From JANJUB01 sp031386985 (GTDB taxonomy: Bacteria; Armatimonadota; Fimbriimonadia; Fimbriimonadales; Fimbriimonadaceae), in contig JANNCV010000001.1 in the NCBI GenBank assembly GCA_031386985.1, forward strand, positions 62,001 to 126,000: 64,000 nt of DNA. Direction: 5' to 3'. This document shows, in pieces, positions 15,940-24,596 of this stretch. The position numbers were made by a program, and so were the translations under genes. Below the pieces are notes generated by a model. The model saw only the letters and a list, made by a program, of their open reading frames with translations. It ran no database searches and had not been told where the DNA came from. How positions within the stretch are numbered: the stretch's first letter is position 1; the number at the start of each line of letters is the position of its first letter.

Positions 15940-17028
15940 ATGCTTTTACAAGCCGTTCCCTTCATTGATCTCGCTCTTGAAACTACCCGACAAGTGGTAG
16001 TTGATCGTGAAAAGGGTGTTTATCTAGGGCATCCGACCACGGTGCTACTTGAAGACGGCAAGACGATGATCTGCGTTTACCCGCGAGGGCACGGTAAGGG
16101 CCCAATCCTGCTGAAGCGGAGTGAGGATGGCGGTAAAACCTGGGGAGATCGGCAACTAACGCCGGACAACTGGGTAACTTCGCTCGAAACTCCGACAATT
16201 CATCGGATTATTGAGCCAGTTACCGGCCATAAACGACTGGTTTTGTGGTCTGGGCTTTATCCCGCACGGTTTGCGACGAGCGATGATGACGGAACGAACT
16301 GGTCTCCCCTCCAAAAAGCGGGCGATTGGGGCGGGATTGTCGTTATGAGCTCGGTTGAGCAGCTGCGAGATGGGCGTTATGTCGCTTTGTTTCACGACGA
16401 TGGCCGCTTTTTTACCAGTAAGCCTAAGCAAACTACTCCGCCGACATTCACTCTCTATCAAACATTTTCTGCGGATGGCGGCCTTTCCTGGGGAAAACCC
16501 CAAAGCATTTGGTCGGGGCAGGATGTTAATCTCTGCGAACCTGGCATCATCCGCTCGCCGGACGGGCGCACGCTCGCGATTCTCCTGCGTGAGAATCGGC
16601 GGGTAAAGAACTCCCAAATTATGTTCAGTTCCGATGAAGCCAAAACTTGGTCCAAACCCAAGGAAATGCCCGCGAGCCTCATCGGAGATCGCCACGTCGG
16701 CAAATATTCACCCGATGGAAGATTGGTCATTTCCTTTCGAGATACCAACAAAGAGAGCCCAACAAACGGCGATTGGATGGCATGGGTGGGAACTTTTGAG
16801 GACCTGCAAAAGGGCCGCCCTGGGCAGTTCAGGCTACGCCTCATGGATAACCAGGATAGCTGGGATTGCGGCTACCCCGGGGTCGAGGTTTTGCCCGACG
16901 GAACCTTCGTTTGTACGACTTACGGGCATTGGACGAAGGGCGAGGAGCCATATGTGGTGAGCGTTCGGTTTCGCTTAGAGGAGTTTAAGCCCAATTCTCC
17001 TGCAGGCGGCCCACTTCGGAATGAGTAG
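15940..17028 (+). CDS. Sialidase-like / BNR-repeat glycosidase
   Basis: A 362-residue six-bladed beta-propeller protein. Four Asp-box repeats (S-x-D-x-G-x-x-W type) are seen: SEDGGKTWG, SDDDGTNWS, SADGGLSWG and the degenerate SSDEAKTWS. Family GH33-like sialidases use an Arg triad and a Tyr/Glu pair; candidate arginines are in LAILLREN and HVGKYSPDGRLVISFRD, but the full triad cannot be confirmed by eye. There is no clear signal peptide, so a cytosolic or non-classical location is possible. It is divergent from the GH20 gene with 32 bp between starts. Sialic acid as the substrate is inference only. Confidence 0.75.
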   Translation: MLLQAVPFIDLALETTRQVVVDREKGVYLGHPTTVLLEDGKTMICVYPRGHGKGPILLKRSEDGGKTWGDRQLTPDNWVTSLETPTIHRIIEPVTGHKRLVLWSGLYPARFATSDDDGTNWSPLQKAGDWGGIVVMSSVEQLRDGRYVALFHDDGRFFTSKPKQTTPPTFTLYQTFSADGGLSWGKPQSIWSGQDVNLCEPGIIRSPDGRTLAILLRENRRVKNSQIMFSSDEAKTWSKPKEMPASLIGDRHVGKYSPDGRLVISFRDTNKESPTNGDWMAWVGTFEDLQKGRPGQFRLRLMDNQDSWDCGYPGVEVLPDGTFVCTTYGHWTKGEEPYVVSVRFRLEEFKPNSPAGGPLRNE

Positions 17029-17072
17029 CTCCGACCCAAAGCCCATCGTGAGTGTGTTGTCCCGCCTCCACG

Positions 17073-17236
17073 GTGGGAGCCGTAACTCGCCCTTCAAATG
17101 CGCCGCCTACACCGCAGGAGCCGTAGCTTGGACGTCAGATACGACGCCTACCCGGTAGGAGCCGTAACTCGCCCTTCAAATGCGCTGCCTACACCGTAGG
17201 GGCCGTACCTTGGCCTTCAAATGCGACACCTACGCG
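17073..17236. repeat. Four tandem 41-bp units with inverted ends
   Basis: Units at 17073-17113, 17114-17154, 17155-17195 and 17196-17236 share GTAGGAGCCGTA at the left and CGCCTAC-type sequence at the right, so each unit can form GTAGG/CCTAC-closed hairpins. Units 1 and 3 are nearly identical in the middle (ACTCGCCCTTCAAATGCG); units 2 and 4 diverge. After them, two copies of AGGTTCAAAATG (near 17251 and 17303) lie before the next gene. The 17029-17354 interval holds no gene. Confidence 0.8.
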
Positions 17237-17354
17237 GTGGGCGGGATATTTCAGGTTCAAAATGGCCCATTCTCGGCATTTTAGAAACGATTTTAGGTTC
17301 AAAATGAAAATTCCGTTGCATTTTGCCAGACTTTTGGGCTAAGCTTCAAACCTA

Positions 17355-18044
17355 ATGGCAGGACGATATTTCCCCTCAACTGAAGGTCAACGTGTGATTT
17401 GGATGCAAAATTTCATTTCCAAGCTTCCCGGCTATCAAACGGTTCTCGGTTTGGTGTTAGCCGATACCACCGCGATCACGGCCGATCTGAATGCTTATAT
17501 CTTTATGATTAATTTGTCGGCGACTTTCAAAACAAAATCGCAAGATGTGACGGCCTTCAAGGTTGACATTGCGGATGGCGTCGGCCCTTCCGGCCCCTAT
17601 CCCGCCAATCCAACTTTGCCCGTCGCACCCGCCGTGGTTGCTTTCGGAGTGGTCACGCGGCTTACGGCTTTGGTTAATCGAATCCTTGCCGCTCCGGGCT
17701 ATACTGCTGGCATCGGCGAAGATTTGGGAATCGTTGCTCCCGCGATTGATCCGGGCGATCCAACCGATCCAAAACCAACGGGCACGGCTATCGCTCTACC
17801 GAATTCTCAAGTGCAAATCAATTGGTTCAAGGGCGCCTTCACTGGTGTGATCGTCGAAAGCCAACGCGCCGGAGAAACCACCTGGACCGTTCTTTCGCAA
17901 GACTTCTCCTCCCCATACGTAGACGCCCGCCCGCCCCTGGCAGCCGGAGCCCCCGAAGTAAGGCGCTACCGGCTAAGATATCTCCAAGGAGACACCCCGG
18001 TTGGCGTTACGAGCGATGTGATGGTTGTGACGACGACTCCGTAG
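17355..18044 (+). CDS. Protein of unknown function with C-terminal fibronectin III-like segment
   Basis: A 229-residue protein with no signal peptide. The first ~115 residues look helical, with the opening MAGRYFPSTEGQRVIWMQNF; residues ~60-150 are rich in Pro, Ala and Gly. After a PGDPTDPKPTG linker the last ~80 residues have the strand pattern of a fibronectin III-like domain (VQINWFKG, GVIVESQRAG, RYRLRYLQGD). I do not recognise the full-length family. It sits between the 41-bp repeats and the STAND gene, on the opposite strand to the latter, and could be a structural or surface protein. Confidence 0.6.
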   Translation: MAGRYFPSTEGQRVIWMQNFISKLPGYQTVLGLVLADTTAITADLNAYIFMINLSATFKTKSQDVTAFKVDIADGVGPSGPYPANPTLPVAPAVVAFGVVTRLTALVNRILAAPGYTAGIGEDLGIVAPAIDPGDPTDPKPTGTAIALPNSQVQINWFKGAFTGVIVESQRAGETTWTVLSQDFSSPYVDARPPLAAGAPEVRRYRLRYLQGDTPVGVTSDVMVVTTTP

Positions 18045-18108
18045 CGAGAGAAGTGGAGAACCCGTTTGGGAATGGGGCTTGGAGCGAGATAGTTCGGGTG
18101 CGCGCCAT

Positions 18109-19248
18109 TTAAGCCCCTCCCGCCGCCGCTCGGCAAGCCTCAAGGTTCTTGCGCACGTTTCGGGTGCGCGGATGTTCCCGGCCCAGCGCTTCTTCCATCC
18201 CCGCCACCGCAGCCTCAAACAAAAGGATCGCATCGGCGTGCCTTCCCATCGCCCGGTAGGTGCTGGCGAGGTTGTTCATGCTCGTGAGGGTATCGGGATG
18301 GCGCTCGCCGAGCACTTCCTTTCTCGCTTCGAGCACATCTTCTTGAAGTTTGAGGGCATCGGCGTGCCTTCCCATTGACCAGTAGGTTCCGGCGAGGTTG
18401 TTCATGCTCGTGAGGGTAACGGGATGGCGCTCGCCGAGGACTTCCTTTCTCGCTTCGAGCACTTCTTCCTCAAGTTTGAGGGCATCGGCGTGCCTTCCCA
18501 TAGACCAGTAGGTGTTGGCGAGGTTGCCCATGCTCGTGAGGGTATCGGGATGGCGCTCGCCGAGCACTTCCTTTCTCGCTTCGAGTGTTTCTTCTTGAAG
18601 TTTGAGGGCATCGGCGTGCCTTCCCATCGCCCCGTAGGTGCTGGCGAGGTTGTTCATGCTCGTGAGGGTCTGAGGATGGCGCTCGCCGAGCACTTCCTTT
18701 CTCACTTCGAGCACTTCTTCGAAAAGTTTGAGGGCATCGGCGTTCCTTCCCATCGCCCAGTAGATGCCGGCGAGGTTGTTCATGCTCATGAGGGTATGGG
18801 GATGGCGCTCGCCGAGGACTTCCTTGCTCGCTTCGAGCGTTTCTTCATGAAGTTTGAGGGCATCGGCGTGCCTTCCCATCGCCCGGTAGGTTTCGGCGAG
18901 GTTGTTCATGCTCGTGAGGGTATCGGGATGGCGCTCGCCGAGCACTTCCTTTGCGAGGCTTACGTTGACGATTCTCCACTTCAAAGCCATGTCATACAGG
19001 CCGACTTCGAACGCTTGCCAAGCAGGGAGGACCACGACCTTTTGCAGAGGTAGTGTGTGGAGCCCAAGCCTCATGCCGTGGTCGGCAAGGCTTATCCAGT
19101 GGGGCAACATTCGTGTTCGATAAGTGCGGGACTCAAACTCAAAATCTGGATTCGCCTCCGATGCTGCCCGGAAGATCGCGTCCAGTCTTGGAGTGCGCTC
19201 GGCCGGAGGAATCAAAGACCTCGCGGCAACCTGGGCTACCCGGTGCAT
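18109..19248 (-). CDS. TPR (kinesin-light-chain-like) part of a split STAND protein
   Basis: A 379-residue frame beginning MHRVAQVAARSLIPPAERTP, which is the winged-helix motif found directly after the NTPase of NB-ARC/TPR STAND proteins, then about seven 42-residue tetratricopeptide repeats of the form ALKL.EE.LE.RKEVLGERHP with DTLTSMNNLA. The repeats probably bind the triggering ligand. The frame stays open upstream of ATG 19248 and encodes ELRQVSLISTVDPDTRRVG, exactly what should precede MHRVAQ in this family, so this is most likely the continuation of the neighbouring NTPase after a -1 shift. The ATG four bases after the upstream stop also permits separate, coupled translation. Confidence 0.8.
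   Translation of the reverse strand: MHRVAQVAARSLIPPAERTPRLDAIFRAASEANPDFEFESRTYRTRMLPHWISLADHGMRLGLHTLPLQKVVVLPAWQAFEVGLYDMALKWRIVNVSLAKEVLGERHPDTLTSMNNLAETYRAMGRHADALKLHEETLEASKEVLGERHPHTLMSMNNLAGIYWAMGRNADALKLFEEVLEVRKEVLGERHPQTLTSMNNLASTYGAMGRHADALKLQEETLEARKEVLGERHPDTLTSMGNLANTYWSMGRHADALKLEEEVLEARKEVLGERHPVTLTSMNNLAGTYWSMGRHADALKLQEDVLEARKEVLGERHPDTLTSMNNLASTYRAMGRHADAILLFEAAVAGMEEALGREHPRTRNVRKNLEACRAAAGGA
18200..18960 (-). repeat. Six 126-bp direct repeats encoding TPR units
   Basis: The phrase CTCGTGAGGGTATCGGGATG or a close variant recurs at 18281, 18407, 18533, 18659, 18785 and 18911, exactly 126 bp (42 codons) apart. Nucleotide identity between units is very high, including third positions, which indicates recent duplication or gene conversion. 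Confidence 0.85.
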
Positions 19249-19250
19249 TC

Positions 19251-20813
19251 CTACTCTCCTGGTATCGGGGTCGACCGTAGAGATGAGAGAAACCTGGCGC
19301 AGTTCTTTGAATGTTCAAACAAGGTTTCCCAGGCATCGCCTTCTAGGTTTCCAATTCCCAGTTTCGCCAGAATATCGCGAAGCCCATCGGCGGGGACATT
19401 GTCGGCATCAAGCCAGGCAACTAGGTTGACAACCTCTTGGGCAAGAACCGAAAGGAGGCCGAAGGCAATTTCAAAGGTCTTCCGAGAGGTCTTTTCGTAT
19501 TGGGTCAGTTTCTCTCCGGTATCGGGGGGCAGACCTTCGCCCATTTCCTTGAGCTTTTCGCGATATGCACCCAAGGAAAAGCGCCCAGCGCCGATCGCGG
19601 CGGCGGCTTGCTCCAACGAGAGAGCGTAACATTGAAGCTCGTTGGCCAACGCGAGGGCATCGGCCCGGTTTTGTTCAGTTGGCGGCTTGTTCGGGTCGGG
19701 GAAAGCCCGGGCGAGCAGAAATTCTTGGGCGACGGCGGGTTCAAAAACATCTACTATGATCGCTGGACCAGTAACGAAATCACCAAGGTCGGCGATGCGA
19801 GACGTGATGAGCAAACAGCCACCAATGGGTTTAGGGAGTAGCCCCTCCGCCATTGCGGGGTCGTCCAAGTTATCAACAAGAAGGAGCCATTTCCCCTTGA
19901 GCCTCCCTAAACCCGTTTTCAGTAACTCGGCCGCTGTGTTCAAATCCACGTTCGCCATATCATCCGCCTTCAGAATGCCAAGGTTAACGGCAGCCTTGCG
20001 CAGTGATTCGAGAAGTTCGGATTCGCCCGAGGCGTTGAGTTCTTGAATGACCACAAACTCGGGCATGCCCTCGGCCTTTTGATGGCATAGATCAGCAAAC
20101 CTCCGGGAAACTTGGGTCTTTCCCACACCCCCGATTCCGGCGATGGCCTGGGAAATGTGGATGGAGTTTGCGCTCATACAAATTCGTGCAATCTCAGCAA
20201 TCTGCTCGTGTCGGCCTACGAAGTAACGGGACGGGAGAGTGAAGTCATAAGCATTGATTAGTTCGGGCTTTACGATGCCTTTGATCTCGGTGAGGGATTC
20301 CTGGGAAACGCGAGCGGATTCAATCAGACCGATTAGCGCTTTGGAGACACTGATTTCAAACGCTGCGAGCGCGTTTTGGATATGGGTGTTTCCTGCTAGG
20401 AGTTTGTCATGCTCATCACTTTGCTGGGCCAAGGTTGCGTACAGGATGAGGAACGGGTTCTCCTGCCATTCGGGGTCAATATCGCTTAGGTCGGAATCTT
20501 CGGCGATCCGCTTAACCGCATCATTCATGATTTCAGCGGCGGTATCAGGCGAAAATTCTTGTGCCTGGTTCCCGCGAGAGAGAAACAAATGAAGAGCTCC
20601 CGCCCCGATTAACGCGGAAGCGACGGCTACATTCTTAGGATCGGCCCCATGCTCCTGCATACACCTGCCAAACTCCCCCTCACAAATGAACTTCCTAATC
20701 TCCTCGCGAGTACTCTCGGGCAAGGCATGATAGGCGAGCATCGTTGCGCCGGTATTATCCGCCGCGTTTGCGCTCGCATCAAAGAGTCTGAGTGCTGTTG
20801 CCTTTAAACCCAT
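19251..20813 (-). CDS. STAND/NB-ARC NTPase part of a split signalling protein
   Basis: A 520-residue frame. Residues ~1-170 form an uncharacterised helical N-terminal region. The NTPase begins near FVGRHEQIAEIARI, with the P-loop GIGGVGKTQVSRRFADLC, the Walker B strand GKWLLLVDNLDD, and the sensor-like CLLITSRIADLG followed by the helical GAYREKLKEMG region. STAND ATPases act as ligand-triggered switches, in bacteria often in defence or regulated cell death. The frame ends with 16 residues that do not fit the family (NCARFLSSLRSTPIPGE), while the next frame supplies the expected sequence; the shift lies at about 19304-19308. The minus-strand TATAGT hexamer is 10 bp before the ATG. No effector domain is recognised in the N-terminus. 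Confidence 0.8.
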   Translation of the reverse strand: MGLKATALRLFDASANAADNTGATMLAYHALPESTREEIRKFICEGEFGRCMQEHGADPKNVAVASALIGAGALHLFLSRGNQAQEFSPDTAAEIMNDAVKRIAEDSDLSDIDPEWQENPFLILYATLAQQSDEHDKLLAGNTHIQNALAAFEISVSKALIGLIESARVSQESLTEIKGIVKPELINAYDFTLPSRYFVGRHEQIAEIARICMSANSIHISQAIAGIGGVGKTQVSRRFADLCHQKAEGMPEFVVIQELNASGESELLESLRKAAVNLGILKADDMANVDLNTAAELLKTGLGRLKGKWLLLVDNLDDPAMAEGLLPKPIGGCLLITSRIADLGDFVTGPAIIVDVFEPAVAQEFLLARAFPDPNKPPTEQNRADALALANELQCYALSLEQAAAAIGAGRFSLGAYREKLKEMGEGLPPDTGEKLTQYEKTSRKTFEIAFGLLSVLAQEVVNLVAWLDADNVPADGLRDILAKLGIGNLEGDAWETLFEHSKNCARFLSSLRSTPIPGE

Positions 20814-20915
20814 GTAGACATGTACTATAGCAAACTTCTTGGGGAGGGACTTGTTGGACCGGTTGGACGTCTCATTGGTCCAATCCGTCCTACCTCCCCG
20901 CTAGCCTCAAAACGG

Positions 20916-20921
20916 TACACT
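20916..20921 (+). promoter_or_regulatory. -10 element (TACACT) before the TPR gene
   Basis: TACACT is followed by 7 bases and ATG 20929, a leaderless arrangement. Confidence 0.55.
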
Positions 20922-20928
20922 CTACAGC

Positions 20929-22800
20929 ATGAAAATCGCTGTTCTTCCCCTTAATGCCGCCGAGGGCACTCGCCCGGCGCTTGGCCGCCAGATTGCTAAC
21001 TTCTGTAGCGAGATGGTGCGCAACCAGGGGGCGGAGATCAATTCGATTAGCTATCTTGCCCAAGTTGACCAGGATGGCGAACAGCGGGCCGCTTATGTCA
21101 ACGTCGCCGATAAGCTCGTCGAGTTCTCCTTTATCGCGCCTCTCTTTGAACAAAGCGATGTTGACAAGGCGATGGACGGCCTCATTGAGGTGACTGAAGA
21201 AAATTTCAAAATCACCCAAAGGTTTTTCGAGCGGGGTAACGAGACGCCAGTTTCGGAAAAGAACTATGAGTTTGGCGTTGATGGGCTGTTTTCTTCGATG
21301 ACCGAGATGACGGCGGAGCTGGCTCGGCAGACGAATGTGGCCGTCCCCGAAAAGCTTGAATTCGGCACCGATAACCCCCGCGCATTTCTCAATTTTATCG
21401 AAGGTTTTGATTCGCTACAGTATGTTCAGCAAGCGAACGGAATGGTGGCGCAAGAGTTTTCGCCAGATCCTTCCTATGCTTCACTTCTGAAAGCGTTGGA
21501 AACTGACACAGACTTTGTCGGCCCGTATGAGACGATTTGCGGCTTGAGTCGGATGTGCGCCCAACACCGAATCGGCACGTTTGATGCCGCCGAAGCCGCG
21601 TTGCGGAAAGCCGCCGAAATTGTCCCGGAAGACTTTAAGGCGTTTTACGCGCTCGGCGAACTTTACCAAGGAGTGAGCCTTGGCGATAAGGCGACAAGCG
21701 CTTACGAAAAGGCGCTGACGCTCCACGAGAAGGGCCGCGAAGAAGCGACCAAGGATGGCCAGGTAGAAAACTGGTTGCTTGAAAAGGCTTCGATCTACTC
21801 GCGACTGGGCATCGCCCAAATGACGATGGGGATGCCGGTGAACGCCGAACTCAACTTCAAGAAAGCGATTGACCTGGAGGGCCCGGATAAGCCTTCGCTT
21901 CAGTTCCTCGCCGGTGTTCTGGCCCAAACCGGGCGCGCTCATGAGATCCCAGGCCTTTGGAAAACTCAGCTCGACAAAAATCCTGAAAGTGTTCAGCTCA
22001 GCGTGGCGTATGCCGTTGCCCTCGTAAACGCCGAGCGATTGGAAGATGGCGTCAAAGAGTTCGAAAAGGCTTTGGAGCAATTCGGTGACGAAGAGCGGCT
22101 CTTCGTCAAACGATTCTATGCTCCGTTGCTCGTAAACAACGAAGATTTGGATCGAGCTATGGACTTTTATGAGGACTGCATGGATACGGCCCCCAACGAT
22201 ATTCCGCTGCTGCTGGAATATGCCCGAACGCTTGCAACCGCGAAGCGAGAGTTTGAAGTGCCTGCCGTACTTGATAACGTCTTGGCGAGCAATCCTGATC
22301 CGAACACTCGGGCCGAAACGCTTGCCTGGAAGACTGAACTTACCGAGCCCAAACGAGCCGAGGCGGTCGTCTCGGCTGAGAAGAAGCTCACGGATGGAGA
22401 CTTTGAAGGCGCAGTTCGAGAGTTGCGCCCACTAAGAAACTGGCTGGCCGATTACTGGAAGCTATGGGCAATTCTCGCCGCCGCCCACAACCGACTCAAT
22501 CAGCCCGAAGAAGCCAAAGATGCAGCCGAGCGTTTGATCAATCTTTATCCGGGTTGTGAAATCGCTTATGCCGAACTCATGGCGGCGCTAACGACGATGG
22601 GCAAAACGGATGATGCCTATTCGCTCATGCGGTACGCGGCAGGAATGATGCCTTCTTCGCTTGGAATTCACTTGAACTTGGCGCTAGCGGCGAAGCGAGC
22701 GGGACATACGGATGAGGCCAAGGCAATCGCAAAGCAGATTCGCGAAGCCGTTGGCCCCAATCCGGAACTCGACCCGGTTTTTGCTGAAATCGAAGCCTGA
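20929..22800 (+). CDS. Cytosolic tetratricopeptide repeat protein
   Basis: A 623-residue protein without signal peptide. The first ~150 residues start MKIAVLPLNAAEGTRPALGR and resemble the adenylate-cyclase-associated or TolB-N-like fold that often precedes TPR arrays. TPR-like helical pairs run from ~190 to the end (for example EDFKAFYALGELYQG, RAMDFYEDCMDTAPNDIPLL, ELMAALTTMGKTDDAYSLMR). It is acidic and probably a scaffold. Its stop is two bases from the stop of the convergent Spy-like gene. The function is not assigned. Confidence 0.75.
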   Translation: MKIAVLPLNAAEGTRPALGRQIANFCSEMVRNQGAEINSISYLAQVDQDGEQRAAYVNVADKLVEFSFIAPLFEQSDVDKAMDGLIEVTEENFKITQRFFERGNETPVSEKNYEFGVDGLFSSMTEMTAELARQTNVAVPEKLEFGTDNPRAFLNFIEGFDSLQYVQQANGMVAQEFSPDPSYASLLKALETDTDFVGPYETICGLSRMCAQHRIGTFDAAEAALRKAAEIVPEDFKAFYALGELYQGVSLGDKATSAYEKALTLHEKGREEATKDGQVENWLLEKASIYSRLGIAQMTMGMPVNAELNFKKAIDLEGPDKPSLQFLAGVLAQTGRAHEIPGLWKTQLDKNPESVQLSVAYAVALVNAERLEDGVKEFEKALEQFGDEERLFVKRFYAPLLVNNEDLDRAMDFYEDCMDTAPNDIPLLLEYARTLATAKREFEVPAVLDNVLASNPDPNTRAETLAWKTELTEPKRAEAVVSAEKKLTDGDFEGAVRELRPLRNWLADYWKLWAILAAAHNRLNQPEEAKDAAERLINLYPGCEIAYAELMAALTTMGKTDDAYSLMRYAAGMMPSSLGIHLNLALAAKRAGHTDEAKAIAKQIREAVGPNPELDPVFAEIEA

Positions 22801-22802
22801 TC

Positions 22803-23456
22803 TTAGTTGATGATCAGGTCAAGCTTGGTGCCAACCAGCTCTTGCCACTTGACCTTCTGCTCTTCGGTAAGGATCGCTAAACCCTTGTCGTAATACTTTG
22901 CGGCCATGGCTTGAAGTTTTTTGGTCTCGGCTGGCCCAATTCTCAATTCCTGGCTATTGCCATCAGTTTGCATTATCGAGTGAATCAGCTCGCCGTGCTC
23001 ATTGTCAAATGCCTCGATCAAGGCTTCGATTGTTTTGGTTTGGTCTGGCGTTAGGGCCAGCTTCGGTTTGGCTTCCTTATCGGTGAAACCGCGAATTCCC
23101 TGGGATTGGCGATTGATCTGGCCAAATCGCGTCATCTGCTTCTCGTCAAGAATTGCTTTCAAGCCATCCATCATCTGCTTATCAAATTTCTCTTGATACT
23201 CTCTGAGCTGCTCCCTCATTTCCTCTTCGCCCCCACCGCTAATTTCTATGTGGTTTTCGCTTACTTTTCTCATCAGCTCACCCATCTTGGTCTTCTGATC
23301 ATCGTTAAGGGCTAAGTCTTTTTGAACAACCGGGTTGGTAAGCAACGAGGGGTCAACCGATGGCCGTGCCATCATCATGGCTTGAGCTGCGCTGAACGTA
23401 GTGAGAGAGACGAAAATCGCGCTAATGGCGATGGCGAGAGCAGTTGAGGCTTTCAT
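22803..23456 (-). CDS. Periplasmic CpxP/Spy-like LTxxQ protein
   Basis: A 217-residue exported helical protein. Residues 1-25 form a signal peptide ending FSAAQA. Three repeats of the LTxxQ type are visible: LALNDDQKTKMGELM, LALTPDQTKTIEALI and ILTEEQKVKWQELVG. Spy/CpxP proteins use such motifs in ATP-independent periplasmic chaperones or stress sensors, but many family members in other phyla are uncharacterised. Met-rich segments (AMMMARP) follow the cleavage site. It is convergent with the TPR gene with no room for a terminator. Confidence 0.75.
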   Translation of the reverse strand: MKASTALAIAISAIFVSLTTFSAAQAMMMARPSVDPSLLTNPVVQKDLALNDDQKTKMGELMRKVSENHIEISGGGEEEMREQLREYQEKFDKQMMDGLKAILDEKQMTRFGQINRQSQGIRGFTDKEAKPKLALTPDQTKTIEALIEAFDNEHGELIHSIMQTDGNSQELRIGPAETKKLQAMAAKYYDKGLAILTEEQKVKWQELVGTKLDLIIN

Positions 23457-23546
23457 GCAAAGTTTTTACCACTGCGGCAGCGATATAGTTCCCGGACCCT
23501 TTGCTTTGGGAACAATTTGCTCGGAAGGTAAGCTGATTGATCCAAA

Positions 23547-24596
23547 ATGGCCGAAATTGACCCCGCGTTGTTTCAGGAAAACGAGCGAACTGCGCCGAGC
23601 GCGGGTGAGCGACAGTGGGCCGCAGTCGGGTGCATAGCTTGCGAGGGGGGATCGGCGCTAAACGACGTCGTTCTGGCATACGAAACTTGGGGCACACTTA
23701 ACGCGGATGCCTCCAATGCGATTCTCATTCAGCACGCCATCAGCGGCGATTCGCATGCGATTGGGTGGTGGGATCGAATGGTTGGGCCCGGTAAAGCGAT
23801 TGACACAGAGCGTTACTTTGTGATTGGGCATAACGCGCTTGGCGGTTGCCAAGGATCCACGGGGCCGGGCTCGTTCGGGTCGAGTTTCCCGAAAATCACG
23901 ATTGGGGATATGGTTACGGCCCAGGAGCGGCTGATGGAACACCTCGGCATCAACGATCTTTTTGCCGTTGCCGGCGGTAGCATGGGCGGACACTTATGCC
24001 TAGAATGGGCGCGGCGTTCCGGAGTTCGCCGGGCGTTCATCACCGCCGGATGCTTGGCCCATTCGGCGATGCAGATTGGCATCAATGAAGCCGCTCGACA
24101 AGCGATCATGCGCGATCCTAAGTGGCGGGGAGGAGACTATGGCGACGATCCACCCGTCAACGGCCTCAGCGTCGCTCGCATGATCGGCCACATTTCTTAT
24201 CTAAGTGAAGCTAGTTTTGCCTCGAAATTTGGTCGAAACCGTCAAGAAGGTGCCAAGCAGTTCCAGGTCGAAAGCTACCTCAACTATCAAGGGGATAAGT
24301 TCACATCCCGGTTCGAGGCGAACTCCTTGCTCGTGCTTTCTTGGGCGATAGATGACTATACGTGCGCATCCCTAACCGGAACCACTACGGAATTCTTAGT
24401 GACCAGTTTCACGAGCGATTGGCTCTACACACCCGCACAAGGCCTGGCGATCCACGAGATGGCCGGGGCCGCGGGGGCAAAGAGCCGATTTGAACTTATT
24501 GACTTGCCCTATGGCCACGATGCGTTTCTGTTAGATGGGGAAATCCAAGGCGTCTTTGTGCGCGAGTTTCTAGCTACTCCCTCCGCAAGAAACTAG
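23547..24596 (+). CDS. metX: Homoserine O-acetyltransferase
   Basis: MetX (349 residues), an alpha/beta-hydrolase that acylates L-homoserine from acetyl-CoA (some homologues use succinyl-CoA) in methionine synthesis. Blocks seen are VLAYETWGTLN, ISGDSHAIGWWDRMVGPGKA, FVIGHNALGGCQGSTGPGS, the nucleophile elbow AGGSMGGHLCLEWA and the C-terminal LPYGHDAFLLD with the catalytic His/Asp. The ATG at 23547 has a TAAGCT hexamer 12 bp upstream. Its stop codon TAG shares the tetranucleotide CTAG with the stop of the convergent GH2 gene (4-bp overlap). Confidence 0.96.
   Translation: MAEIDPALFQENERTAPSAGERQWAAVGCIACEGGSALNDVVLAYETWGTLNADASNAILIQHAISGDSHAIGWWDRMVGPGKAIDTERYFVIGHNALGGCQGSTGPGSFGSSFPKITIGDMVTAQERLMEHLGINDLFAVAGGSMGGHLCLEWARRSGVRRAFITAGCLAHSAMQIGINEAARQAIMRDPKWRGGDYGDDPPVNGLSVARMIGHISYLSEASFASKFGRNRQEGAKQFQVESYLNYQGDKFTSRFEANSLLVLSWAIDDYTCASLTGTTTEFLVTSFTSDWLYTPAQGLAIHEMAGAAGAKSRFELIDLPYGHDAFLLDGEIQGVFVREFLATPSARN

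Noticed and set aside
17073..17236. Possible CRISPR array
   Set aside because: Four contiguous 41-bp units without unique constant-length spacers, no cas genes, and units differ from each other.
18424..19053. 209-codon plus-strand frame with repeats GVPSHRPVG and GMALAEHF
   Set aside because: It is the antisense of the TPR repeats; the 42-codon periodicity keeps an antisense frame open by chance. The minus strand encodes canonical TPRs.
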